A DNA stretch of 6,320 nucleotides from Alphaproteobacteria bacterium (GCA_003250865.1 QKJH01000124.1:1-6320); one strand, 5' to 3'. Positions 1 to 5,819 are shown, counted from the first letter of the stretch. Numbers and translations are program-made. Notes: a model not told the origin generated them from the sequence alone.

Positions 1-1005
1 GAAGACGGAAAAATCGCCCGTTCACGTTATTGTGACGAAGCCAATTTCGACGGCGTTCCGGACAGTGAACTCAGCAACCCAAGCGAAAGCTTTGAACAGG
101 AAATTCTGGATACCGCCCATATTGATGTCGGCGATATTGTCCGGCACATGAATGACAATATTCCGGGACAAATCGGCGACATTTCTATCCGTCCCATGGT
201 CAAAATTCGATTGAAAGACAACGGCTTTGTCCGTTTTCAGCTTTTTCTGTTTGACCGCGACAAAGTACCGGAAGAAAAAATGTTGCGCGAAAAATACAAT
301 GGCCGTCCACGCGAAGTCGCATTGTTTACCCGTTATATGCGTCAATTCGACTTTGATGATTATTGCTGGATTAATGACGGCAGTAATTCAATATCCAGCC
401 GGGATCTTTCCAAGAAACAGGTATACCCGTTCGCATTCGGCTTTTTTGATGAGGTAAAGAAATCCATCGGCATCGAAAAAGAAAAAATGCCGGTACAGCG
501 GGAAGATATTCTGGCCATGACAAAATACGGTTTTCTTCCCGAAAAGGACAGCTGGAAAAAACTGTCAAAAGTTCTGTCACAACGCCTGCGTTTTTGGGCC
601 AATCCGGAAAACCGGATTACCGTTATGGACAATCCCGTTCTGCCTCAGGATCTTGTTTTTATGAACACTTACGTTCATAGTGACCGCCCGCAGGACATTC
701 TAAAACTGATTGAATACGAGGATAAAACTTTTAACCGTCCCCTTGGCCGCATTCTGATTAAAGGTGACTTCCCCGAAGATTACGCCCATTACAAGGATAT
801 CGGACTACGGGAAAGTACCGAGGACTGGAACTGTATCATGGCTTTTGATGCAACTGATGAGAAGTCAGTCAAACGCTATAACACCTATATGGCAAAGCGG
901 CTTAATGTCGTGTATCAGGAAGCCATCGAAAACAAACAGGAAGTAACGTCTGTTTTACCGGTTGCTCCGCTTAAGAAATTTAATTTTCCCGGTGTTAGCC
1001 TATAG
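1..1005 (+). CDS. Unrecognised soluble protein, 3' part only
   Basis: The reading frame is open from base 1 to a TAG at 1003-1005, so the gene starts outside the window and 334 C-terminal residues are visible. The first in-window ATG (148) is internal: the 49 codons before it are open and read as normal coding sequence, so it should not be taken as the start. I do not recognise the family. The visible part is highly charged, rich in aromatic residues (Y, F, W), has no transmembrane stretch and no signal peptide, and looks like a globular mixed alpha/beta protein. Near its end it has a W-N-C-I-M-A-F-D segment and a Lys/Arg-rich helix, then a hydrophobic tail ending FNFPGVSL. There is no obvious Walker, HTH or zinc motif. 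It is followed by 75 bp without a clear terminator. I am confident that it is coding; its function is unknown. Confidence 0.8.
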   Translation, partial: EDGKIARSRYCDEANFDGVPDSELSNPSESFEQEILDTAHIDVGDIVRHMNDNIPGQIGDISIRPMVKIRLKDNGFVRFQLFLFDRDKVPEEKMLREKYNGRPREVALFTRYMRQFDFDDYCWINDGSNSISSRDLSKKQVYPFAFGFFDEVKKSIGIEKEKMPVQREDILAMTKYGFLPEKDSWKKLSKVLSQRLRFWANPENRITVMDNPVLPQDLVFMNTYVHSDRPQDILKLIEYEDKTFNRPLGRILIKGDFPEDYAHYKDIGLRESTEDWNCIMAFDATDEKSVKRYNTYMAKRLNVVYQEAIENKQEVTSVLPVAPLKKFNFPGVSL

Positions 1006-1080
1006 GTTCCTTTGCTGAATCTTAATAAAAAAGGCATAGGGTTATCTTGAATTACCGTCCAACTGTTCGGTTGAAATTCT

Positions 1081-1446
1081 ATGGATAGCCAGTTTATTGC
1101 CTTGATTATTGCTTCTTTCCTGCCGTTTTGTTTTTATGCGGCATGGAAAATCCGTAAACACATCAAAAACCCGGAAACCCGCAATAAATACAGCCTGTTC
1201 TCTATAATGACCGTGGCCATAGCCGCCACAGCCGTCGGTTTTTCCGTGCGAATGGGGCACGAAGACTGGATGGTTTACTCACTGGCTGTTTTCCTACCGC
1301 TCCTTCTGTTTAAAACGGGACTGTTTATTGCGCGCCTGATAACAAAACACCGCGACCGGCCAAAGGAAATGCCGATTGCACCCCCGCCACCCACACAGGG
1401 CACGAACGAAAACTTCACAACCTCGGAAAATCTGGAGATTTTTTAA
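1081..1446 (+). CDS. Small three-helix membrane protein, function unknown
   Basis: This 121-residue protein has three clear hydrophobic segments, at about residues 4-22, 39-57 and 65-86. They are separated by a short basic loop (KIRKHIKNPETRNK) and a short polar turn (RMGHEDW). A hydrophilic tail of about 35 residues follows, with a run of four prolines at 101-104. The positive charges after helix 1 and after helix 3 suggest those ends face the cytoplasm. An in-frame TGA at 1072-1074 makes the ATG at 1081 the only reasonable start, but there is no good Shine-Dalgarno sequence upstream. The protein resembles the many small inner-membrane proteins of unknown function, and I cannot assign a family. 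Its stop lies 3 bp from the end of the convergent lipoprotein gene. It is either a downstream partner of the left-edge gene (75 bp gap) or a separate unit. Confidence 0.65.
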   Translation: MDSQFIALIIASFLPFCFYAAWKIRKHIKNPETRNKYSLFSIMTVAIAATAVGFSVRMGHEDWMVYSLAVFLPLLLFKTGLFIARLITKHRDRPKEMPIAPPPPTQGTNENFTTSENLEIF

Positions 1447-1449
1447 CCG

Positions 1450-1596
1450 CTAGCGCAGTTTGATTTGCGCACCGGCAATGGAACGGGCAAACAGCGGACA
1501 TTCCTTGCTGGCCGTAACGGTAAATCCTTTATCGGACGAAGAGGCACAAGCCGATAACGCGGCAAAAAGAAAACAAAAAGCAAGCGGTTTAAGCAT
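1450..1596 (-). CDS. Predicted 48-residue small lipoprotein
   Basis: Read from the ATG at 1596 down to a TAG at 1452-1450, this gene encodes 48 residues. It opens with a type II signal peptide: Met-Leu-Lys-Pro, a hydrophobic core, and the lipobox L-S-A-C at residues 14-17, with Cys17 as the expected lipidation site. The mature part would be only 32 residues, with a Ser-rich linker (ASSSDKG) and a second cysteine (KECP). The frame stays open upstream to about 1683, but that extension would run through the tRNA and its terminator, so the ATG next to the signal peptide is the sensible start. The ribosome site is weak (a CGGA about 10 bases upstream). The gene lies just behind the terminator of tRNA-Gly, so it needs its own promoter or read-through. 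Short alphaproteobacterial lipoproteins are often left unannotated. The family is unknown. Confidence 0.6.
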   Translation of the reverse strand: MLKPLAFCFLFAALSACASSSDKGFTVTASKECPLFARSIAGAQIKLR

Positions 1597-1617
1597 TGAA
1601 TGATCCGAAAAACAAAT

Positions 1618-1648
1618 AAAAAAGGCCACCTGACGGTGACCCTTTTTT
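1618..1648 (-). terminator. Intrinsic terminator of the tRNA-Gly gene
   Basis: A 7-bp stem (GGTCACC / GGTGGCC in minus-strand reading) with a GTCA loop is followed by six U on the minus strand and flanked by an A run, just past the CCA end of the tRNA. In minus-strand RNA the two imperfect positions are G-U wobbles. In plus-strand RNA the same positions become C-A and A-C mismatches. The hairpin is therefore built to act in the tRNA direction, though it may act weakly in the other. Confidence 0.8.
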
Positions 1649-1650
1649 AA

Positions 1651-1725
1651 TGGAGCGAGTGAAGGGATTCGAACCCTCGACATTCACCTTGGCAAGGTGA
1701 CGCTCTACCCCTGAGCTACACTCGC
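1651..1725 (-). tRNA. tRNA-Gly (anticodon GCC), CCA encoded
   Basis: On the minus strand the gene begins GCGAGUG at 1725 and ends CACUCGC-U-CCA at 1651, giving a perfect 7-bp acceptor stem, a U discriminator base (usual for bacterial tRNA-Gly) and a genome-encoded CCA. The D arm contains the standard AGCUCAGGGGU-AGAGC pattern. The anticodon stem is UCACC/GGUGA around the loop UUGCCAA, so the anticodon is GCC (plus-strand bases 1691-1693), reading GGC and GGU codons. The T arm holds GGGUUCGAAUCCC. All four arms fold without gaps. It is followed at once by an intrinsic terminator and is transcribed away from the ProXp gene. Confidence 0.98.
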
Positions 1726-1734
1726 ATAATAAGC

Positions 1735-1762
1735 GATTTAGGCGTTGTATTGCCTGCACCAA
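1735..1762 (-). promoter_or_regulatory. Possible promoter of tRNA-Gly
   Basis: On the minus strand a TTGGTG (1762-1757) and TAAATC (1740-1735) are separated by 16 bp. The second lies 9 bp before the first tRNA base, which is a sensible position for a -10 box. Each hexamer matches the sigma-70 consensus at only three positions, so the call rests mainly on location. It overlaps the divergent promoter proposed for the ProXp gene. Confidence 0.25.
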
Positions 1763-1772
1763 CCGTTATAAT
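1745..1772 (+). promoter_or_regulatory. Sigma-70-like promoter of the ProXp gene
   Basis: A perfect TATAAT (1767-1772) is preceded at 16 bp by TTGTAT (1745-1750). Transcription would start near 1779 and give a leader of about 45 bases before the ATG at 1825. The region lies between divergent genes, where a promoter is needed. Confidence 0.5.
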
Positions 1773-1810
1773 TGCGGCCAGTGGAAGGAATTAATAATCA
1801 GTTTTGCCCA

Positions 1811-1815
1811 AAAGG
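1811..1815 (+). promoter_or_regulatory. Ribosome-binding site that decides the ProXp start
   Basis: AAAGG sits 9 bases before the ATG at 1825. The alternative in-frame TTG at 1804 has its nearest purine-rich box (AAGGA, 1785-1789) 14 bases away, which is too far. The seven extra residues it would add do not look like the family's N-terminus. Confidence 0.5.
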
Positions 1816-1824
1816 TCAAGCATT

Positions 1825-2376
1825 ATGAATCAAAAAATGATAAAAAAATCCGCCTTGGTTGATTTAACCCCTGAGCAAGCGGAACTTTTCAAACTTTTCA
1901 AAGACCTTAGCATTGCCAACGAAACATGGGATCACCCCCCAGTTTTTACCTGTGATGAAAGCGAATTCATGTACGAGCTTTTGCCCGGCGGCCATTGCAA
2001 ATCACTGTTGCTGACGGATTTTAAAGGGCGGTTCATTCTGGCCGTCGCATTGGATCAGACAAGAGTTGACCTTAAGACTCTGCATAAAGCCATTGATTCA
2101 AAACGTCTATCCTTTGTCAAACCGGAAACCATGCAGGAACTGCTGCAGGTAACTCCCGGTTCGGTTACGCCCTTTGCCCTGATGCATGATACGAACAATA
2201 GAATTGAGGTTTTAATTGATTCGGCCATCCTGCCGCACAAAACCGTTTATTTTCACCCGCTAAAAAATGACAAAACCACTGGCATTGCACGCGAAGATTT
2301 ATTCCGTTTTATTGAGAGTACAGGCCATTCTTACCGGATTATCAACCTGAGCAATCCATTAGAAGATGAATCTTAA
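1825..2376 (+). CDS. ProXp/YbaK-family tRNA-Pro editing deacylase
   Basis: This 183-residue protein belongs to the free-standing YbaK/ProRS editing-domain family and most resembles the ProXp-ala (PrdX) branch. Those proteins hydrolyse Ala-tRNA(Pro) in the cytoplasm and so correct mischarging by prolyl-tRNA synthetase. Family signatures are present in order: the W-D-H-P-P-V-F-T motif (residues 36-42), a G-H-C-K-S-L-L-L strand (56-63) carrying the conserved lysine (Lys59), the K-R-L-S-F element (93-97), the G-S-V-T-P-F motif (112-117) and F-H-P-L-K-N-D-K-T-T (143-152). The C-terminal F-I-E-S-T-G-H segment also fits. Length is normal for this branch (about 160-180). The ATG at 1825 is preferred over an in-frame TTG at 1804. 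The gene starts a plus-strand run and lies 60 bp before cnoX. The exact substrate (Ala versus another residue) is assigned by family resemblance, not seen directly. Confidence 0.9.
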   Translation: MNQKMIKKSALVDLTPEQAELFKLFKDLSIANETWDHPPVFTCDESEFMYELLPGGHCKSLLLTDFKGRFILAVALDQTRVDLKTLHKAIDSKRLSFVKPETMQELLQVTPGSVTPFALMHDTNNRIEVLIDSAILPHKTVYFHPLKNDKTTGIAREDLFRFIESTGHSYRIINLSNPLEDES

Positions 2377-2403
2377 CTTGAAATTTCGGTTTTGTCTTAT
2401 AAG
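2377..2403 (+). promoter_or_regulatory. Possible promoter of cnoX, RpoH-like
   Basis: CTTGAA (2377-2382) is followed after 13 bp by CTTATAA (2396-2402), which resembles the CTTG... and CYTATNT elements described for alphaproteobacterial heat-shock sigma factors. Read as sigma-70, the same bases give TTGAAA and TATAAG with a 14-bp spacer, which is shorter than usual. The position, 34 bp before the cnoX start, suits a promoter. Confidence 0.35.
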
Positions 2404-2436
2404 TTAGGGGCTATTGATTAATAACAAGGAGTAACC

Positions 2437-3390
2437 ATGACCGGTTTGCTGGATAGCAGCGGTGTACCGCTTCCACCGCAAGACAACAACTCAGCTGCCA
2501 ACACAATTGACGGTGTGGCTGTCATGGACAGTGATACAGCCGGGTTCGAGCAAGACGTACTCATCCAATCACAGGAATGTCCCGTGATTATCGATATGTG
2601 GTCGGAAAATTGCGGCCCGTGCAAACAGTTGATGCCGCTTTTGGAAAAAGTCGTCACCTCCTATAATGGTGCAATCAGGCTGGTTAAAATCAATGCGGAC
2701 GAAAACCCGCAAATTTGTCAGGTTCTGCAAATTCAATCCCTCCCGACTATTTTGGCTTTTTACAAAGGGCAACCCGTGGATGGCTTTACGGGCTATATCC
2801 CGGAACCGGCCATTCGCCAGTTTGTCGATGCTCTTTTGAAAAAAGCCGGTATCGAAGCCAAAAAAGACATTGCCAAGCTGTTGCAACAGGCAGAAAAGTC
2901 CCGCAATGAGAAAAATTTTATGGATGCCGAGAATCTTTACTGGCAAATTCTGGAGCAGGATGCCATGAATACCCGTGCTTTTGCGGGGCTTGGGCATTGC
3001 TATCTGGATAATAACGACATCAGCGGCGCACGCGAGTTCTTGAAATCGCTGTCTCCCGAATTATATCAAGATGAAGCCATCATGGAATTTAGAAACCGTA
3101 TTAAACTCATGGAAGAAGTGCATGATGATTCAGGGTTACAAACGTTGGAGAAAGACATTGAGGACAATCCGTCGAACCACCCGGCTCGATTGGAACTGGC
3201 CGACAAATACTATGCGCTTAACCAATACGACAAAGCGTTTTCTGTTTTGCTTCAATCCATTGAAGCGGATGCCGCATGGCATGATGGCGCAGCAAAGGCA
3301 AAACTTTTTGAATTGTTTAATCATATCGGTCATTCCCATCCGGCTGTCGCCGCTGCGCGTCGTCAGCTCTCGGGAATTCTATTCCGTTAA
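2437..3390 (+). CDS. cnoX: CnoX-type chaperedoxin (thioredoxin plus TPR)
   Basis: This 317-residue cytoplasmic protein has a thioredoxin domain (about residues 25-135) followed by TPR-like helical repeats (about 141-317), the architecture of CnoX (YbbN). CnoX-family proteins hold unfolding substrates under oxidative stress, pass them to GroEL/ES, and can form mixed disulfides. The C-G-P-C active site is at 59-62, with the buried Asp53 and Trp55 in their usual places and the cis-proline in S-L-P-T at 101-104. The intact CXXC suggests real redox activity; E. coli YbbN, by contrast, lacks it. One oddity is Asn58, where most thioredoxins have Trp just before CGPC. The start is supported by AAGGAG at 2426-2431, 5 bases from the ATG. 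The first 24 residues are polar and probably flexible. The gene leads the three-gene block with the LON-domain and Trm112 genes (32-bp and 21-bp gaps). Confidence 0.92.
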   Translation: MTGLLDSSGVPLPPQDNNSAANTIDGVAVMDSDTAGFEQDVLIQSQECPVIIDMWSENCGPCKQLMPLLEKVVTSYNGAIRLVKINADENPQICQVLQIQSLPTILAFYKGQPVDGFTGYIPEPAIRQFVDALLKKAGIEAKKDIAKLLQQAEKSRNEKNFMDAENLYWQILEQDAMNTRAFAGLGHCYLDNNDISGAREFLKSLSPELYQDEAIMEFRNRIKLMEEVHDDSGLQTLEKDIEDNPSNHPARLELADKYYALNQYDKAFSVLLQSIEADAAWHDGAAKAKLFELFNHIGHSHPAVAAARRQLSGILFR

Positions 3391-3422
3391 ACTACACCGA
3401 CAGCGTATCCGGGGATGTAATA

Positions 3423-4100
3423 ATGGGTGACCGCCGCTTTAGCATGACAGTCGATGAACTGCCGAACACCCTACCTTTATTTCCGTTGGGCGGTGCATTG
3501 CTGTTACCGGGCGGTGAACTTCCCCTTAATGTTTTCGAACCGCGTTATGTCCGTATGATAAAGGATGTTATGGCTTCGCGGCAGCCCTATATCGGCATTA
3601 TCCAACCCAAAGGAGCCTGTAACTGCGGCTGTTCATGCGGTAACGCCACACCGCTTTATGAAACGGGTTGTATGGGTAAAATCACATCTTTTACCGAAAC
3701 GACCGATGGCCGTTATCTGATTTCCGTTCTAGGTATCTGCCGTTTTACAATGACCAGGGAAATGGAAACAGCCACCCCCTACCGTATTGCACGCACACGC
3801 TGGGACGATTTCTCCGACATTGATTTGCAACCGTGTTCCAGCTGTATCAAAAAAATCAAACCGGATTTAATCGAACGCCTGCACCCTTTCTTTGAAGCCC
3901 ATAACATGGAAATCGACTGGGACAAGGTAGACGAAATCGCCGATGACAAGCTGATGACCTGCTTGTCAATGGTATGCCCATTTGACCCGGCTGAACAGCA
4001 AGCCCTACTCGAAGCCCCTACACAGAAAAAGCGTTGCGAGCTGATGATTACCATGATTGACTTTGCCTTGAAATCCATGGGACAATCGGATCAACATTAA
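3423..4100 (+). CDS. LON substrate-binding-domain protein with Cys cluster
   Basis: This 225-residue protein matches the stand-alone Lon N-terminal domain family (PF02190). The hallmark L-P-L-F-P-L-G-G then L-P-G-G-E-L-P-L-N-V-F-E-P-R-Y occupies residues 17-42, followed by Y-I-G-I-I-Q-P (56-62) and P-L-Y-E-T-G-C-M-G-K-I (77-87). There is no ATPase or protease domain, so it is not Lon itself. Family members are presumed to bind substrates or regulate proteolysis, but the role is largely undefined. Between the IIQP strand and the PLYE strand lies a short cysteine-rich segment with Cys at 66, 68, 70 and 72; Cys83, 138 and 141 (a CXXC) and others bring the total to 11. GGGGA at 3411-3415 lies 7 bases before the ATG. 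The gene sits 32 bp behind cnoX and 21 bp before the Trm112 gene, probably in one operon. Confidence 0.9.
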   Translation: MGDRRFSMTVDELPNTLPLFPLGGALLLPGGELPLNVFEPRYVRMIKDVMASRQPYIGIIQPKGACNCGCSCGNATPLYETGCMGKITSFTETTDGRYLISVLGICRFTMTREMETATPYRIARTRWDDFSDIDLQPCSSCIKKIKPDLIERLHPFFEAHNMEIDWDKVDEIADDKLMTCLSMVCPFDPAEQQALLEAPTQKKRCELMITMIDFALKSMGQSDQH

Positions 4101-4121
4101 TCCCGACAAGAAAGCACGGCC

Positions 4122-4322
4122 ATGCCAAAGAACGCTTCCGCTCCATCATTTGACTGTTCGCCCAAACTGCTCGAGCTGCTGGTATGCCCCATCACAAAAA
4201 CCAATTTGAAATATGATAAAAAGAATAACGAGCTCATTTCCGATGCTGCAAAGCTGGCCTTCCCCGTACGTGACGGTATTCCCGTCATGCTCATCGAAGA
4301 AGCGCGCCACATCAAAAAATAA
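4122..4322 (+). CDS. Trm112 family protein (UPF0434, YcaR-like)
   Basis: This 66-residue protein has the bacterial Trm112/UPF0434 pattern: L-L-E-L-L-V-C-P-I-T-K (residues 16-26), L-I-S-D-A-A-K-L-A-F (38-47) and P-V-R-D-G-I-P-V-M-L (48-57). Eukaryotic and archaeal Trm112 activates several methyltransferases that modify tRNA, rRNA and release factors. In bacteria the partners are less well defined, so the same role here is inference. Only Cys22 of the usual zinc-binding set is present (plus Cys12 in the extension), so zinc binding is doubtful, as in many bacterial members. About ten residues precede the core. The ribosome site is weak (AAGAAAG, 7 bases before the ATG). It follows the LON-domain gene by 21 bp and probably ends this operon; no hairpin terminator is visible after it. 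Confidence 0.93.
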   Translation: MPKNASAPSFDCSPKLLELLVCPITKTNLKYDKKNNELISDAAKLAFPVRDGIPVMLIEEARHIKK

Positions 4323-4415
4323 CCTTATGGTCGTAATAACCTTTTTTGCACGGTAAAAATGGGATAGACTGTTCTCAGTATTTTATTCCGTATTGTTCAT
4401 GAAAGGATTGTTCCG

Positions 4416-5357
4416 ATGCCCGCCGTCATAATATTTGCCGTCTTTGCCCTGTTGATTGTCATTCGCGCCTTTAAAATCGTACCGCAAGGCTATAACTGGA
4501 CGATTGAACGGTTCGGTCGCTATACCGGCGTACTTAGCCCGGGTCTGCATATTATCGTACCGTTTATCGATGGCATCGGCCACAAGCAAAACATGATGGA
4601 ACAGGTTCTGGACATCCCGCCACAGGACGTAATTTCCAGCGATAACGCCATGGTACGCACGGATGCAGTCTGTTTCTTTCAAATTCTCGACCCGGTCAAG
4701 GCTTCGTATGAAATTCATGATTTGAACCGTGCCTTGCGCAATCTGGTCATGACAAACATCCGTGCCGTTCTGGGTTCGATGGAGTTGGACCACATGCTGT
4801 CCAACCGTGATGCCATCAACACGGCACTCTTGACCAAAATCGACGAAGCCACCAACCCGTGGGGCGTTAAAATCACCCGCGTGGAAATCAAGGACATTTC
4901 GCCGCCGCGTGATTTGGTGGATGCCATGGCACGCCAGATGAAAGCCGAACGTGAAAAACGTGCCGCCATTCTCGAGGCCGAGGGCGAACGGGAATCCGCC
5001 ATCAAGGTAGCCGAGGGCGAAAAACAATCCGCCATCCTGCAGGCCGAGGGGGAACTGGAAGCCGCCAAACGCAGTGCCGAAGCGCGGGAACGTCTGGCCG
5101 AGGCCGAGGCCAAAGCCACCCAGATGGTGTCCGTTGCCATTCAAAAAGGGGACAGTCGCGCCATCAATTACTTTGTAGCGCAAAAATATGTCGAGGCACT
5201 GGGACAGATTGCCAGCTCGCACAACAATAAAATCATGATGATACCGCTCGAGGCCAGCAGTGTCATCGGGTCGGTCGCCGGTATCGGCGAAATTGCCAAG
5301 GAAGTATTCGGCAAGGATGAGCCCGCCACCGTGCGTCAGAACAGCAGTAAAAAATAA
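4416..5357 (+). CDS. qmcA: SPFH/band-7 membrane protein, QmcA/paraslipin type
   Basis: This 313-residue stomatin-like protein has one N-terminal membrane helix (about residues 2-18), then the SPFH domain (about 20-175). Typical motifs are I-V-P-Q-G (21-25), E-R-F-G-R-Y (31-36), L-S-P-G-L-H (40-45), P-F-I-D (49-52) and N-R-D-A-I-N (130-135). An Ala/Glu-rich coiled coil in 11-residue repeats follows (about 177-242), then a C-terminal V-A-Q-K-Y-V-E-A-L (254-262) and a small hydrophobic patch. SPFH proteins oligomerise into membrane cages or microdomains; QmcA is linked to the FtsH protease system and membrane quality control. Length matches QmcA (about 305). AAAGGA at 4402-4407, 8 bases before the ATG, supports the start. 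The stop overlaps the ribosome site of nfeD, the classic SPFH-NfeD pair. The 93-bp gap after the Trm112 gene may hold a promoter, but I see no good match. Confidence 0.94.
   Translation: MPAVIIFAVFALLIVIRAFKIVPQGYNWTIERFGRYTGVLSPGLHIIVPFIDGIGHKQNMMEQVLDIPPQDVISSDNAMVRTDAVCFFQILDPVKASYEIHDLNRALRNLVMTNIRAVLGSMELDHMLSNRDAINTALLTKIDEATNPWGVKITRVEIKDISPPRDLVDAMARQMKAEREKRAAILEAEGERESAIKVAEGEKQSAILQAEGELEAAKRSAEARERLAEAEAKATQMVSVAIQKGDSRAINYFVAQKYVEALGQIASSHNNKIMMIPLEASSVIGSVAGIGEIAKEVFGKDEPATVRQNSSKK
4944..5108 (+). repeat. Five 11-residue (33-bp) coiled-coil repeats in qmcA
   Basis: Codons 177-231 of the SPFH gene form five consecutive 11-residue units, each starting Ala-Glu (AEREK..., AEGER..., AEGEK..., AEGEL..., AEARE...). 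The DNA period is 33 bp. The units at 4977-5009 and 5010-5042 share about 24 of 33 bases, including the same first 12. Eleven-residue periodicity is typical of the SPFH coiled coil. The retained DNA similarity hints at past duplication or strong codon bias. Confidence 0.8.
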
Positions 5358-5361
5358 GGAG
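5356..5361 (+). promoter_or_regulatory. nfeD ribosome site overlapping the qmcA stop codon
   Basis: AAGGAG lies 7 bases before the first ATG of nfeD and 10 before the second (5372). Its first two bases are the last two of the qmcA TAA. The overlap suggests coupled translation and favours the first ATG. Confidence 0.75.
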
Positions 5362-5368
5362 TGCAGTC

Positions 5369-5800
5369 ATGATGGATTTTTTACAACAACTTGTCTATTG
5401 GCACTGGTTTATTCTGGGTATGATTTTGCTCGGTCTTGAAACGTTGGGTGTCGGTGGATTTTTAATCGGTATCGGTGTTGCCGCCATCGGTCAAGGCATT
5501 ATCAGCCTGATTGCCCCTTCTCTTTCGTGGCAGGTGCAACTGGTATTGTTTGGCGTTATGGCTCTTGTTTTCTCGTTCGTTTATTGGAAGTTCTTCCGCA
5601 AGGTCAACGAAAAAACCGACCGCCCTGCCATTAATGACCGTGCCCGCCAAATGATTGGAAAAACAGCCACGGTTGTAGCTCCAAACAAAATACAGATTGG
5701 TGATGTCATGTGGGATTACGAGTGCGATGACAAGCCCGCCATTGGTGACACGGTAACGGTCACCGAAGCAAACGGCATGACCTTGGTTGTAAAAACATAA
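5369..5800 (+). CDS. NfeD family protein, short form
   Basis: This 143-residue membrane protein has three hydrophobic segments (about residues 12-27, 29-49 and 55-73) and a C-terminal OB-fold domain (about 96-142) starting at I-G-K-T-A-T-V-V and containing G-D-V-M-W-D-Y and the I-G-D-T-V-T-V strand. This is the short NfeD form without the ClpP-like protease domain. NfeD proteins are nearly always encoded next to an SPFH partner and are thought to bind it in the membrane; the precise function is unsettled. Glycines are abundant between helices 1 and 2 (GVGGFLIGIG), as is common in the family. Translation is probably coupled to the SPFH gene (11-bp gap, shared ribosome site and stop). A strong terminator follows 19 bp after the stop, closing the transcription unit. 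Confidence 0.93.
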   Translation: MMDFLQQLVYWHWFILGMILLGLETLGVGGFLIGIGVAAIGQGIISLIAPSLSWQVQLVLFGVMALVFSFVYWKFFRKVNEKTDRPAINDRARQMIGKTATVVAPNKIQIGDVMWDYECDDKPAIGDTVTVTEANGMTLVVKT

Positions 5801-5819
5801 CATCCCCCGCACATACCTT

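Noticed and set aside
1006..1046. A CCTATAGG palindrome and A run in the gap after the left-edge gene
   Set aside because: The palindrome includes the stop codon, has no loop and is not followed by a T run, so it is not a terminator. No promoter with both boxes was found either.
1597..1683. An upstream extension of the small lipoprotein gene to a start near 1683
   Set aside because: The extension would translate the tRNA-Gly 3' half and its terminator, and would bury the signal peptide inside the protein.
2569..2997. A 142-codon minus-strand frame opposite cnoX
   Set aside because: It is antisense to the conserved thioredoxin domain, and its composition is not that of a plausible protein.
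3071..3430. A 119-codon plus-strand frame overlapping the end of cnoX and the start of the LON-domain gene
   Set aside because: It is out of frame with two well-supported genes and has an Arg/Thr/Trp-rich, non-family-like sequence.
4323..4365. A possible terminator after the Trm112 gene, suggested by a T run at 4342-4347
   Set aside because: The sequence before the T run holds a short direct repeat (AACCTT) and only about 3 bp of possible pairing, so no stable stem forms.
4383..5222. A 279-codon open frame on the minus strand opposite qmcA, rich in Gly and Phe
   Set aside because: It lies almost wholly opposite a clear SPFH gene. Its repeats are the reverse-strand reading of the Ala/Glu coiled-coil repeats, and it has no recognisable domain.
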